Shown here: positions 52,337-60,735 of the stretch, one piece after another
Layout: each line of letters begins with the position of its first letter
How positions within the stretch are numbered: the stretch's first letter is position 1
Origin: Cupriavidus necator
GTDB lineage: Bacteria > Pseudomonadota > Gammaproteobacteria > Burkholderiales > Burkholderiaceae
Assembly (NCBI GenBank): GCA_022041995.1
Contig: CP074390.1
Coordinates: forward strand, 496,001 to 560,000
DNA length: 64,000 nucleotides
Direction: 5' to 3'
Made by a program: the position numbers and the translations under genes
Notes under the pieces: model-generated
Told to the model about the DNA's origin: nothing
Database searches by the model: none
The model's input: the letters and a program-made list of their open reading frames with translations, nothing else

Positions 52337-52739
52337 TCAGGCGCGGGAAATGGGGGGCCGGAAGAAGCCCGAAGGCGGCGGCTCGGCGCGGCCAGGCGGA
52401 TGCTGGGCGACGTCGCCGGAGGGCAGCAGCAGCTTCACTGGTGGCAAGGCAATCAGAGCGCTGGATTCCTCGATCTCGTCGAGCAGGTCGAGGGGATCGA
52501 GCAGATCCGCCGACCAGATATTGCAATACCCGGGGGGCGGGTCGTCGCAGATATCGTCGTCATGCAGGCCGTCGTCGCCGGGCACGATGATCCGGCCCAG
52601 ATCGTCAACAGGCTGCCCCGCCGCCAGGTCTACCAGGTCAACGCTGGCCTGCGCCTGCAACGCCGCGCGCGTCCGCCACTGCTCCGAAGGAGAGCAGCGA
52701 CAGGCACATGGCAGTCAGCAGCAGGAACAACAGTCGCAT
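52337..52739 (-). pseudogene. Small exported Asp/Pro-rich protein ahead of efflux operon, frame apparently broken
   Basis: From the ATG at 52739 a clear signal peptide, MRLLFLLLTAMCLSLLSFG then AVADAR, runs into a stop after 33 residues. The next frame is open from about 52670 to 52337 and encodes an acidic, Pro-rich tail (DDDICDDPPPGYCNIWSADLLDPLDLLDEIEE and LPPVKLLLPSGD). The frames join if one GC unit is added in the GCGCGCG tract near 52663, giving about 132 residues. The position matches that of CzcI-like small proteins upstream of czcC, though the sequence is not recognisably CzcI. Error or real break cannot be told apart. Confidence 0.5.
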
Positions 52740-53020
52740 TGGATCGGGGGCATTGGCGGCATTGCCGGCCAGCCCGCTGTCGGGGTTGGCCGGTGGAATG
52801 CTGCAGGACAGCATTGTAACTGAACGATTACGATTGACAGGGAATCGTTACGTTCGTTCCCTTGCTGTAGAGAGATCGGGCGCCTGCAAGGGCTTTCAGA
52901 CTTATCCAATTTCAGCCAATCCGCTCCCCAGTCTAGGCTCAGTCCCTGTTCCCAAAACCCCTGTGAGCCAGTCTGTGCGTCCATCCGTTGGCGGTTTTGT
53001 AATACAAAAATGAGGTACAA
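52740..53020 (-). promoter_or_regulatory. Promoter region of the metal efflux operon
   Basis: The minus strand carries TACAAT (52818-52813), a good -10 box, with CTGTCA about 17 bp further upstream as a weak -35. Around it is an interrupted inverted repeat, ACGATT / AATCGT (52829-52834 and 52842-52847), with a second AACGATT repeat beside it. This is a plausible site for a metal-responsive two-component regulator, none of which is encoded nearby. The rest of the span shows no gene. Confidence 0.5.
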
Positions 53021-53055
53021 ATGAGCGCTATACTTCCGTATTACGCAAGTACGGA
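52995..53055 (+). promoter_or_regulatory. Toxin-antitoxin promoter with two palindromes
   Basis: TTTTGT-AAT-ACAAAA (52995-53009) is a perfect 15-bp palindrome. Then a -10-like TATACT (53029-53034), overlapped by the inverted repeat TCCGTA (53035-53040) / TACGGA (53050-53055), the second arm of which includes the GGAG ribosome site of the antitoxin. Such arrangements are usual for autoregulation by an RHH antitoxin or antitoxin-toxin complex. Confidence 0.6.
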
Positions 53056-53062
53056 GCCATTC

Positions 53063-53293
53063 ATGCAAGGAACGACCTTGTCCTTCCGCGCCGGCGAAGA
53101 ACTGGCCGATCAGACTCGCGCGCTGGCAAAGGCATCGGGACAAAAAACTTCCGACTACATCCGCGATGCCGTGCGCGAGAAGAACGAACGGGAAATGGCC
53201 TCCCGTATCGCCATGCTTTCCCGGAAGCTTTCGGCAAAGCACCTGGCCGCCAGTGAAGACATGGACGCATCGGCCGGAGACGGGCTTGACTGA
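53063..53293 (+). CDS. RHH-type antitoxin (partner of MazF-like toxin)
   Basis: 76-residue protein with a ribbon-helix-helix start, TTLSFRAGEELADQTRALAKASGQKTSDYIRDAVREK, the DNA-binding and dimerisation unit, and an acidic C-terminal tail (ASEDMDASAGDGLD) of the kind that neutralises the toxin. The start at 53063 follows GGAG; an earlier ATG at 53021 would include the operator. It overlaps the toxin start by eight bases and is expected to repress its own promoter. Confidence 0.87.
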   Translation: MQGTTLSFRAGEELADQTRALAKASGQKTSDYIRDAVREKNEREMASRIAMLSRKLSAKHLAASEDMDASAGDGLD

Positions 53294-53645
53294 ACTGAAG
53301 CGCGGGCAGATCTGGGAGGTCGACCTCAATCCCCAGACGCATCGGAAAGAGCCGGCCAAGCGCAACCGGCCGGCGCTGGTCATCCAGACGGATTTGCTCA
53401 ATGACGCCGGCCATCCGACCACGATCATTGTGCCCGGAACATCACAGATCGAGCGCGAGGATTGTTTTCCGTTGCGGGTCGCGCTGGGAAAGCTGCCTGG
53501 CCTGGCCTATGAGACGGACCTGCTCATCGACCAGGTCCGTGCGGTGTCCAATCGCCGGTTCATGGGCGGCCGGCCGGTGGCCACGTTGGCGGCCAATCAC
53601 CTTCGCAAGGTGGAAGAGGCCATGCGTCTGCTGCTCCGCCTCTAG
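53286..53645 (+). CDS. MazF/PemK-family toxin (mRNA interferase-like)
   Basis: 119-residue toxin starting with TTG at 53286. It has KRGQIWEVDLNPQTHRKEPAKRNRPALVIQ, the MazF core with Arg/Pro loop, then IIVPGTSQIE, a VDQVRAVS-like segment DLLIDQVRAVSNRRF, and a terminal helix VEEAMRLLLRL. MazF-type enzymes cut mRNA at short sequences; cleavage specificity cannot be read. Forms a two-gene module with the RHH antitoxin. Confidence 0.9.
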   Translation: MTELKRGQIWEVDLNPQTHRKEPAKRNRPALVIQTDLLNDAGHPTTIIVPGTSQIEREDCFPLRVALGKLPGLAYETDLLIDQVRAVSNRRFMGGRPVATLAANHLRKVEEAMRLLLRL

Positions 53646-53722
53646 GCCTTCCGGTCTTGCCCCTGCCTGTCGCCCGGCCTCGCTGCATGATAAGCAGCGT
53701 CAGTGCATATCATGCAGCGGCC

Positions 53723-55345
53723 CTACACCACCCTGAACCCATGCGTCCCGTCGCGTTCCAGTTGCGCGATCAGGCCGAACTCCCAGTCCAGGTAGCCCTG
53801 CATCGCCTCGCGCGGGTTGTCGGTGCCCTCATACGGCCGGCGGTAGCGGTCAGTGCGTTCCGAGGCCAGGTGCGTCTCCCCGCTTTCCAGCGGCAGTCCC
53901 GCGGCAATCCACGCCTGGGTGCCGCCTTCCAGCACCAACACTTGCGCATCGGTCAGGCGCCGCAGGTCGGCGGCGGCAAAGCGCGCCAGCAGGCTTGAAC
54001 CGCAGGTGAGCACGTAACGCCTGGGCTGCGCGATGCGTGCCAGCGCGTCGGCCAGCTGGGCGCGAATGACGAAGCAAGCGCCGGGAATATGGCGCTTGAC
54101 GTAGTTGGCGCTGGTGGTGAAGTCGAGGACGGCGGTGCTGCCATCGCCTGCGTCAAGCCACGTGGCCAGTTCGGCTGCAGAGATGGTCGGTACCGGCGCT
54201 GACGCCGGCACCGGTGCGCTGACCGCGCCGGTTTCACTGCGCTCCGCCGCGGCCACCGGTTCCACCACCCAGATATCCCAACCCATCTGCGCCAGCCATG
54301 AGCCGGTCATGCTGGCGCGCACGTCGTCATCATCCGCCAGCACGATGCGCGCACCGCGCACCGGAGCGCAATGGTCGGTCTCCTGCACCAGCTGGCCGCC
54401 TGGCGCGTTGACAAAGCCCGGCAGGTGGCCGTCGGCGAATTCCTCGGGCGTGCGGACATCGAAGCGGTACACGGTGCGGCCGGGCTGCTGCAGCGTTTCG
54501 ATCTGGGCCAGGGCAATGCGGCGCACGCCGGCCCGGTCGGCGATCGCGCGCGCGCCATGGCGGGCACTATCGCGGTTGGCGTCGCTGACCGCGGTGGGGG
54601 CGCGGCGGCTGGCACCGTGGTCCAGCTGCTGGCCGGCCAGGGTCCAGCCGATGGTGCCGTTGCGCAGCGCCGCCACCGGGTTGGGAATGCCCGCGTTGAC
54701 CAGCGACTGCGTGCCGATGATGCTGCGCGTGCGCCCGGCGCAGTTGACGATCACACGCGTGCGCGGATCAGGCGCCAGCTCGCGCACGCGCAGCACCAGT
54801 TCTGCGCCTGGCACGCTGGTGGCGGTGGGAATGCTCATGGTCTGGTATTCATCGAAGCGGCGCGCATCGACGATCACCACATCGGCCTTGGTGTCGATCA
54901 ATGCCTGCACTTCCTCGGCCGCCAGCGACGGCGTGTGGCGCCTGGCTTCCACGACCTCGCCGAACGACTTGCTCGGCACGTTGACGTCGCGGAACACCTC
55001 GCCGCCGCCGTCGGTCCAGGCGCGCAGTCCGCCTTCCAGCAGATGCACGCGCGTATAGCCCAGCTCGCGCAGTACGGCCGCGGCGCGCGGCGCCAGGTCA
55101 GTGCCGGCGTATTCGCCGTAGACGACGATCAGGGTGTCGCGGCGCGGGATGCGCGCCCACGCGTCGATCTCAAGCCTGGACAGCGGGAAATTGGCGGCCC
55201 ACAGCGGGTGTTCCTGCGCGAAGGGATCTTCCTCGCGCACATCGATCAAAGCGATCTCGTCGCGGTTGAGCAGCGCCTCGCGCACCGCGTCGCGCGAATA
55301 CGTTGGAAAGGCCGGTGCGGCCTGGGTAGCAGTAATCGTGGTCAT
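53723..55345 (-). CDS. Four-domain rhodanese-like sulfurtransferase
   Basis: 540-residue protein made of four tandem rhodanese domains (about 10-120, 135-260, 285-385 and 405-510). Domains 2 and 4 carry a catalytic Cys in the active loop (VNCAGRTRSI and LTCGSSLLARF); domains 1 and 3 have no Cys there (YGEYAGTDL and LADDDDVRA) and are likely structural or regulatory. It would transfer sulfane sulfur between thiosulfate, persulfides and acceptors. The ATG at 55345 overlaps the stop of the thiol dioxygenase as ATGA, so the two are co-translated. Confidence 0.92.
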   Translation of the reverse strand: MTTITATQAAPAFPTYSRDAVREALLNRDEIALIDVREEDPFAQEHPLWAANFPLSRLEIDAWARIPRRDTLIVVYGEYAGTDLAPRAAAVLRELGYTRVHLLEGGLRAWTDGGGEVFRDVNVPSKSFGEVVEARRHTPSLAAEEVQALIDTKADVVIVDARRFDEYQTMSIPTATSVPGAELVLRVRELAPDPRTRVIVNCAGRTRSIIGTQSLVNAGIPNPVAALRNGTIGWTLAGQQLDHGASRRAPTAVSDANRDSARHGARAIADRAGVRRIALAQIETLQQPGRTVYRFDVRTPEEFADGHLPGFVNAPGGQLVQETDHCAPVRGARIVLADDDDVRASMTGSWLAQMGWDIWVVEPVAAAERSETGAVSAPVPASAPVPTISAAELATWLDAGDGSTAVLDFTTSANYVKRHIPGACFVIRAQLADALARIAQPRRYVLTCGSSLLARFAAADLRRLTDAQVLVLEGGTQAWIAAGLPLESGETHLASERTDRYRRPYEGTDNPREAMQGYLDWEFGLIAQLERDGTHGFRVV

Positions 55346-55959
55346 GACTGGGCAACTTCGCGGGAACGGTCCCACAGGTTGGGCAGGGTCTGGTTGGAAT
55401 AGCCGGAGACAAAGGGCTTGCGCGTGCCGTCTCCGGCATAGACCGAACGGCGCACCGCGCCGATATTGGCGCCATACACATGGATGCTGACCGAGACGCG
55501 GTCGTCATGCACGTTGTTGACAAGGTGGATATCGCCGACCGTGGGCGATACGGCCTCGACCTGACCGGGCAGCAAGCGCACGGCGTCGCCATGCGGCACA
55601 GGCCGCCCGCCTGCGTCGAGCGCGAACGGCTGCGAGTCTTCCGCGCCGCGCAGCATGCCGATCAGGCCCCATACGGTGTGGTCGTGGATCGGCGTGCGCT
55701 GGCCCGGCCCCCAGACAAAGCTGACGACCGAGAAGCGTTCGGCGGAATCGCAATGCAGCAGGTGCTGCTGGTAGTACTCGGGATGCGGCTGGGCCCAGGC
55801 ATCGGGCAGCCAGTCGTCGCGCGCGACCAGCTTTGCCAGCAGCGCCCCGCCTTCGCGCAGGATGCACGGCTCGTCCGGGTGCTGGTCCAGCAACGCGGCC
55901 AGGCCGGTAATGAAGTCGCGCAGCGGCGCGAGCATGTTGGGGGTGGGGGTGCTGCCCAT
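55342..55959 (-). CDS. Thiol dioxygenase, cysteine dioxygenase family (Gln-type, 3-mercaptopropionate-like)
   Basis: 205-residue cupin-fold Fe(II) dioxygenase that adds two oxygens to a thiol to form a sulfinate. The 3-His iron site is formed by two His in PIHDHTVWGL and one in GDIHLVNNV. The residue six before the HDH pair is Gln (GPGQRTP), as in bacterial 3-mercaptopropionate dioxygenases, rather than the Arg context of true cysteine dioxygenases, so the substrate may be 3-mercaptopropionate. Start at 55959, the first Met of the conserved region. Four-base overlap with the rhodanese gene. Confidence 0.9.
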   Translation of the reverse strand: MGSTPTPNMLAPLRDFITGLAALLDQHPDEPCILREGGALLAKLVARDDWLPDAWAQPHPEYYQQHLLHCDSAERFSVVSFVWGPGQRTPIHDHTVWGLIGMLRGAEDSQPFALDAGGRPVPHGDAVRLLPGQVEAVSPTVGDIHLVNNVHDDRVSVSIHVYGANIGAVRRSVYAGDGTRKPFVSGYSNQTLPNLWDRSREVAQS

Positions 55960-56072
55960 GGGACTGACTCCGGAGTGTCTCGTTCTGGTTTGCCGGCGCG
56001 CCGGGCGCCTGCGCTGCGGCCCTCTGCGGGGCGGTGCTGCCGCAAACATAGCACGGCCAGGCGGGCCCGCGC

Positions 56073-57284
56073 TTACAGGCCAAGCTGCGCACGCCCGGCG
56101 GCGACCAGGATGGAATCGTTCTGCGGGGTATGGATGCGGCTGCACAGCACGTCGCGGTAGTGGCGCTCGAGCGGGTTGTTGCGGCTCAACCCGTGGTTGC
56201 CTGACAGCTGCAGCGCCAGCTCCACCGCACGGATGGCATTGCTGGTCACGGTGTACTTGAGCAGTCCGCTGTCGGCCGGCGCGGGTGGCTCGCCCGCGCC
56301 AGTGCGCGCGGCGGCATCATCGAGCAGCACCTGGTTGGTCCGCAGCAGCGCCGCGATTTCGCCGATGGCTTCCTGCACGCGCGGCAGCGTGGCCAGCGGC
56401 GCGCCCAGGCTGGCGGGGGCGCGCTCGCGAACGAAATCGCCGATCCATGCGGCGGCAGCGCGTGCCACCGCGTCATAGAGGCTGCCCAGCAGCACGATCA
56501 TCCAGGCCTGCTGGTCTGCATTGGCGTCGATGTCGGCCTGGCTGGCACCGGCCGGCGCCCATGCTGACGGCGGGCGGATATCGACTGCGTGGTCAGGCGG
56601 GATCCAGACGTTGTCGAGCACGGTCTCATGGCTGCCTGAAGCGCGCAGGCCAAGGTGGTTCCAGTTTTCGACGATGCGCACGCCCGCGATGCCGGCCGCC
56701 GGTCCGGGCACCAGGAACACGCCCACGCGCGGCTGAGGCTCATCGGTGCGCGCCCATACGGCCAGCCAGCGCAGCGCCGGAATGCCGGTGCTGTACAGCT
56801 TGCGGCCGCTGATGCGCCAGCCGTCGGCCACGCGCGCGGCCACCGTGGCCGGCAGGCCGCCGCGTGCCGGCGATCCCAGTTCCGGTTCCACCCGCAGCGC
56901 ATTGATCAGCGCACCGTCCTGCACCGCACTGGCAAAGACCTGGTCGCGCACGGTCTGCGGCCAGCGCGAATCGGCGCGGGCGATCGCGCGGTGCTGCAGG
57001 TAGGTCATGGTCAGCACCAGCGCGGTCGCGGCGTCGCCGCCCGCCACCGCGGCCACGATGCGGCGCGCCTGCGCCAGGCCAGCTCCGCCGCCGCCCTGCG
57101 CGCGCGGCACCACCTGCGCAATCAGGCCATTGGCATGCAGCTGCGCCAAGTTGTCGTGCGCAAAGCTGGCAGCGGCATCGTGCGCGCCGGCACTGGAGGC
57201 AAAGCGCGCGGACAGCCCGGCCAGCACCTCGCCAAGGCGCGCTTCGCTGCTGGGCAGCCGGCGCAGGGTAGACGTCAAAGACAT
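56073..57284 (-). CDS. DszC/SfnB-like acyl-CoA dehydrogenase-fold flavoprotein
   Basis: 403-residue flavin enzyme of the ACAD superfamily. VVPRAQGGGGAGLAQARRIVAAVAGGD, ISGRKLYSTGIPALRWLAVWAR and NHLGLRASGSHETVLDNVWIP match the branch of flavin-dependent monooxygenases and sulfur-compound enzymes (DszC, SfnB), and the typical ACAD catalytic Glu is not evident. Its genomic setting between a thiol dioxygenase and a divergent sulfonate operon supports organosulfur metabolism. Start at 57284 has GGAG upstream. Confidence 0.87.
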   Translation of the reverse strand: MSLTSTLRRLPSSEARLGEVLAGLSARFASSAGAHDAAASFAHDNLAQLHANGLIAQVVPRAQGGGGAGLAQARRIVAAVAGGDAATALVLTMTYLQHRAIARADSRWPQTVRDQVFASAVQDGALINALRVEPELGSPARGGLPATVAARVADGWRISGRKLYSTGIPALRWLAVWARTDEPQPRVGVFLVPGPAAGIAGVRIVENWNHLGLRASGSHETVLDNVWIPPDHAVDIRPPSAWAPAGASQADIDANADQQAWMIVLLGSLYDAVARAAAAWIGDFVRERAPASLGAPLATLPRVQEAIGEIAALLRTNQVLLDDAAARTGAGEPPAPADSGLLKYTVTSNAIRAVELALQLSGNHGLSRNNPLERHYRDVLCSRIHTPQNDSILVAAGRAQLGL

Positions 57285-57376
57285 GGAAGAACACTCCGGG
57301 AAGGATGACGACGAGGCGCGCTGCCGGCACGCGGCTCGCACCGAATGCCGCAGAGTAGCGCCGACACCGCATTACG

Positions 57377-57410
57377 AAAACGACGCTTATTGAATATGGA
57401 CCGTCGTTTT
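57377..57410. promoter_or_regulatory. Inverted repeat in the divergent organosulfur promoter region
   Basis: AAAACGACG (57377-57385) and CGTCGTTTT (57402-57410), perfect nine-base arms with a 16-base AT-rich spacer, about 95 bp from each divergent start. Suitable for a dimeric regulator such as a CysB/Cbl-type LysR protein, though no regulator gene is adjacent. Confidence 0.55.
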
Positions 57411-57507
57411 TATTCGTTAGCGAGCGCGCGCGCCTGTCGTACTTTCTGCCTCAGCCCAACACCATCCGGGCGGCGCTGCCGCCCTCACCGAACCCAGGAG
57501 AACGCAC

Positions 57508-58605
57508 GTGAGCGTCAATTTCATCGGCATGATCCAGAGCCAGAAGCAGTCCGAGATCCATCCTCCGTCAGGCCCGGTGATTGATCGCGACTATGTGCGT
57601 GCCTTTGCCCAGGCCCATGAGCAGGCCGGCTTCGACCGCATCCTGGTGCCGCACCATTCCACCGGGCCGTCGGCCACGCTGACGATCGCCTACGCGGCCA
57701 GCGTGACCCGGCGCATCCACTTCATGCTGGCGCACCGCCCCGGCTTTACCGCGCCGACGCTGGCCGCGCGCCAGATCGCCACGCTCGACCAGTTCAGCGG
57801 CGGCCGCCTCGGGGTGCACTTCATCTCCGGCGGCTCGGACAGCGAGCAGCAGCGCGACGGCGATTTCCTCGGCCATGACCAGCGCTATGCGCGCACCGAC
57901 GAGTACCTGCACATCCTGCGCCGCATCTGGACCGAGCCCGCGCCGTTCGACCACGAAGGCCAGTTCTACCGCTTTACGCAGGGCTTCTCCGAGGTCAAGC
58001 CCGCGCAGCAGCCGCATGTGCCGATCTACTTCGGCGGCGCCTCGGAAGCCGCGCTGGCCGTGGCCGGCAAGCATGCCGACGTCTACGCGCTGTGGGGCGA
58101 GTCGCTCGATCAGGTGCGCGAGCTGACCGCCCGCGTGCGTGCCGAAGCCGCGCAGCACGGGCGCACGGTGCGTTTCTCGGTGTCGTTCCGCCCGGTGCTG
58201 GCCGAGACCGAAGAAAAAGCCTGGGCCCGCGCCGACAGCATCCTGGAGCGCACCCGCGCCCTGCGCGTGCAGGCCGGCTACAGCCGCGGTGGCCCGCAGC
58301 AGAGCGAAGGCGCTCGGCGCCTGCTCGCGGCGGCCGACAAGGGCGACCGGGTCGACCAGCGCCTGTGGACCGCGATCGCGCGCGAGACCGGCGGGCGCTC
58401 CAACTCCACCGGCCTGGTCGGCACGCCGGAGCAAGTGGCGCAGGCCCTGCTGGCGTACTACGAACTGGGCGTCACCACCTTCCTGATCCGCGGCTTCGAT
58501 CCGCTGGAAGACGCTATCGATTATGGCCGCGAGCTGATCCCGCGCGTGCGCGAGCTGGTGGCGCAGCACGACGCCGCGCAGCAGGCGCAGCGCAAGGCCG
58601 CCTGA
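57508..58605 (+). CDS. SsuD-like LLM-class FMNH2-dependent monooxygenase
   Basis: 365-residue luciferase-like monooxygenase. The family pattern of alkanesulfonate monooxygenases is visible: FDRILVPHHSTGPSATLTIAYAA, LDQFSGGRLGVHFISGG and YFGGASEAALAVAGKHADVYALWGE. SsuD-type enzymes use FMNH2 and O2 to release sulfite from a sulfonate. No flavin reductase gene (ssuE) is in the operon. A CACAC microsatellite separates it from the binding-protein gene. Divergent from the DszC-like gene. Confidence 0.88.
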   Translation: MSVNFIGMIQSQKQSEIHPPSGPVIDRDYVRAFAQAHEQAGFDRILVPHHSTGPSATLTIAYAASVTRRIHFMLAHRPGFTAPTLAARQIATLDQFSGGRLGVHFISGGSDSEQQRDGDFLGHDQRYARTDEYLHILRRIWTEPAPFDHEGQFYRFTQGFSEVKPAQQPHVPIYFGGASEAALAVAGKHADVYALWGESLDQVRELTARVRAEAAQHGRTVRFSVSFRPVLAETEEKAWARADSILERTRALRVQAGYSRGGPQQSEGARRLLAAADKGDRVDQRLWTAIARETGGRSNSTGLVGTPEQVAQALLAYYELGVTTFLIRGFDPLEDAIDYGRELIPRVRELVAQHDAAQQAQRKAA

Positions 58606-58611
58606 CGGCCT

Positions 58612-58635
58612 CACCACACCACACCACACCACACA
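58612..58635 (+). repeat. ACACC pentanucleotide microsatellite
   Basis: About 4.8 copies of a five-base unit (ACACC) in the 51-bp gap between the monooxygenase and binding-protein genes. It lies just upstream of the GGGGAG ribosome site and could shift its spacing if the copy number changes. Confidence 0.75.
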
Positions 58636-58656
58636 ACGAAGACGGGGAGTTTCACC

Positions 58657-59673
58657 ATGAGCCAGGACAACAACCATGATGCCGACCCGCGCCGACGCAG
58701 CGTGCTGCGGCTGGCCGGCGCCGCGGCCATCGCCGCGCCGTCGCTGATCCTGGGCCGCCAGGCCTGGTCGGCGCCGCGCAAGCTGACCTTCGCGTGGAAC
58801 CAGAACTCCTTCTGCCTGACGCCGATCGTGGTGGCGCAGGAGAAGGGCTTCTTCGAGAAGAACGGCTTGCAGGTCGACCTGATCAACTACAGCGGCTCGA
58901 CCGACCAGTTGCTGGAATCGATCGCCACCGGCAAGGCCGATGCGGCGGTCGGCATGATCCACCGTTGGCTCAAGCCGCTGGAAGCGGGCTTCGACGTCAA
59001 GATCATCGGCAGCTCGCACGGCGGCTGCGTGCGGCTGGTGGGATCGAAAGCGGCGGGAGTCACCAGCCTGCAGCAGCTGAAGGGAAAGACCGTAGGCGTC
59101 AGCGACCTGGCGGCGCCGGGCAAGCACTTCTTCACCATCCTGCTGGCCAAGAACGGCATCGACCCGGACCGGGACATCACCTGGCGCCAGTACCCGGCCG
59201 ACCTGCTGGGCGTGGCGGTGGACAAGGGCGAGATCCAGGCGATTGCCGACGGCGACCCCAACCTCTACCTGCTGGAAAAGCGCACCAACGGCGCCTACGT
59301 GGAACTGGCCACCAACCTCACCGGCGAGTACGCCCGCAAGGTCTGCTGCGTGGTCGGCGCCCGCGGCGAGCTGGTGCGCAACGACCGCCCCGCTGCCACG
59401 TCGCTGGCGCGCGCCATCGTGCAGGCCACCGGCTACGTCAATGAGAACCCCAACGAGGCCGCCAGGGTCTTTGCCAAGTATTCGCCCAAGATCAACCCGG
59501 AAGACCTGCGCAAGCTCTACGCCACGCTGACCTATACCCACCACCCGACCGGCGCCGACCTGCGCGACGAAATTGCCTTCTACGCCGATGATTTCCGCCG
59601 CATCGGCGTGCTGAAAAAGACCACCGATGCCAAACGCCTGGCGCAGCACGTCTACGCCAATGTGCTGGGGTGA
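58657..59673 (+). CDS. Aliphatic sulfonate ABC transporter substrate-binding protein (SsuA-like)
   Basis: 338-residue periplasmic binding protein of the nitrate/sulfonate/taurine family. Twin-arginine-like leader DPRRRSVLRLAGAAAIAAPS, then LTFAWNQNSFCLTPIVVAQEKGFFEKNGLQVDLI and ESIATGKADAAVGMI. Sulfonate specificity is inferred from the adjacent SsuD-like enzyme. Starts after GGGGAG. Confidence 0.88.
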   Translation: MSQDNNHDADPRRRSVLRLAGAAAIAAPSLILGRQAWSAPRKLTFAWNQNSFCLTPIVVAQEKGFFEKNGLQVDLINYSGSTDQLLESIATGKADAAVGMIHRWLKPLEAGFDVKIIGSSHGGCVRLVGSKAAGVTSLQQLKGKTVGVSDLAAPGKHFFTILLAKNGIDPDRDITWRQYPADLLGVAVDKGEIQAIADGDPNLYLLEKRTNGAYVELATNLTGEYARKVCCVVGARGELVRNDRPAATSLARAIVQATGYVNENPNEAARVFAKYSPKINPEDLRKLYATLTYTHHPTGADLRDEIAFYADDFRRIGVLKKTTDAKRLAQHVYANVLG

Positions 59674-59677
59674 TGCC

Positions 59678-60735
59678 ATGACGACAAGCCAACCTGCATT
59701 CGACGCCGGGCCAGCGCGCAAGCCAGCCGCCGCAACCGTGCCGCATGGCAGCGCGAGCGCGCGCGCGTCCGGCCCGGCCTGGGCCACCGGCATCCTCGCC
59801 GCGCTGGCGTGGGCCGCGTTCGGCGCGCTGACGTGGCTGTGGCCCAACCAGGCGGTGGGCTTCAGCGACTGGGCCTTTACGACGGAACTGGGCATTGCGG
59901 CGCTGGCCGGCGCCGCGTTGCTGGCACTGGTTGCGCTGGCCGGCCAGCGGGTCCGGGCGGCGCAACGCGCGCTGGCCGCGCTGCGCGCCGCCGGCCCGTG
60001 GCTGGTGGCGCTGCCCGTGGCCCTGGCCGCGTGGGAAATCCTGACCGCCAAGACCGCCATCCTGCCCACGCCCTTCTTCGCGCCGCCGCAGGCGCTGATC
60101 GAAGTCTATGCCGACGACTGGCGGCGCCTGGGCGACAGCGTGCTGAACACGATCAGGCTGCTCGGGCTGGGCGTGGCCTATGGCGGACTGGCCGGCTTCC
60201 TGGTGGGTGTGTCGATCGGCTGGTCGCGCCGCATCGGCTACTGGGTGCATCCGGTGCTGCGCGTGCTGGGCCGCTGCCGTCAACCGCGCTGCTGCCGCTG
60301 ACCTTCTACTTCTTCCCGTCGAGCTATTCCGCCGCGGTGTTCCTGATCGCGCTGGCCACTGCCTTCCCGGTCGCGGTGCTGACATGGTCAGGCGTGGCCG
60401 GCGTCAACAAGAGCTACTACGACGTCGCGCGCACCCTGGGCGCCTCGGGCTGGTTCCTGGTGCTGCGCGTGGCGATCCCGGCGGCGCTGCCGCAGGTATT
60501 CGTCGGCCTGTTCATGGGGCTGGGCGCTTCGTTCTCGGTGCTGGTGACGGCGGAGATGATGGGCGTGAAGTCGGGCCTGGGCTGGTACCTGACGTGGGCG
60601 CAGGGCTGGGCTTCGTACGTCAATATGTATGCGGCGCTGATCGTGATGGCGCTGCTGTTCTCGGGCGTGATCACGCTGTTGTTTGTTGCGCGCGATCGCG
60701 TGCTGTCGTGGCAAAAGGGGACGGTGAAATGGTGA
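59678..60735 (+). pseudogene. SsuC-like ABC transporter permease, frameshifted
   Basis: Sulfonate/nitrate-type permease with a long N-terminal extension (about 100 residues with two extra hydrophobic segments) before the transporter domain. The frame from 59678 breaks after VHPVLRVLG and stops at 60301; the rest (PLPSTALLPLTFYFFPSSYSA through ARTLGASGWFLVLRVAIPAALPQVF and the end) continues in the next frame to 60735. One G added to the run 60268-60270 restores a 352-residue protein. Its end overlaps the ATPase start by seven bases. Likely sequencing error or recent inactivation. Confidence 0.85.

Noticed and set aside
58612-58635. CACAC tandem repeat considered as a CRISPR fragment
   Set aside because: Uniform five-base unit without spacers; a plain microsatellite.
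57568-60069. 833-codon open frame on the minus strand opposite the SsuD- and SsuA-like genes
   Set aside because: Antisense shadow caused by high GC at third codon positions; it has no protein-family features while the opposite strand has complete families.
31510-60270. G-run frameshifts as phase-variable switches
   Set aside because: The runs are only three to four G long, much shorter than known phase-variable tracts, and the three genes share no surface or regulatory theme; base-calling error is simpler.
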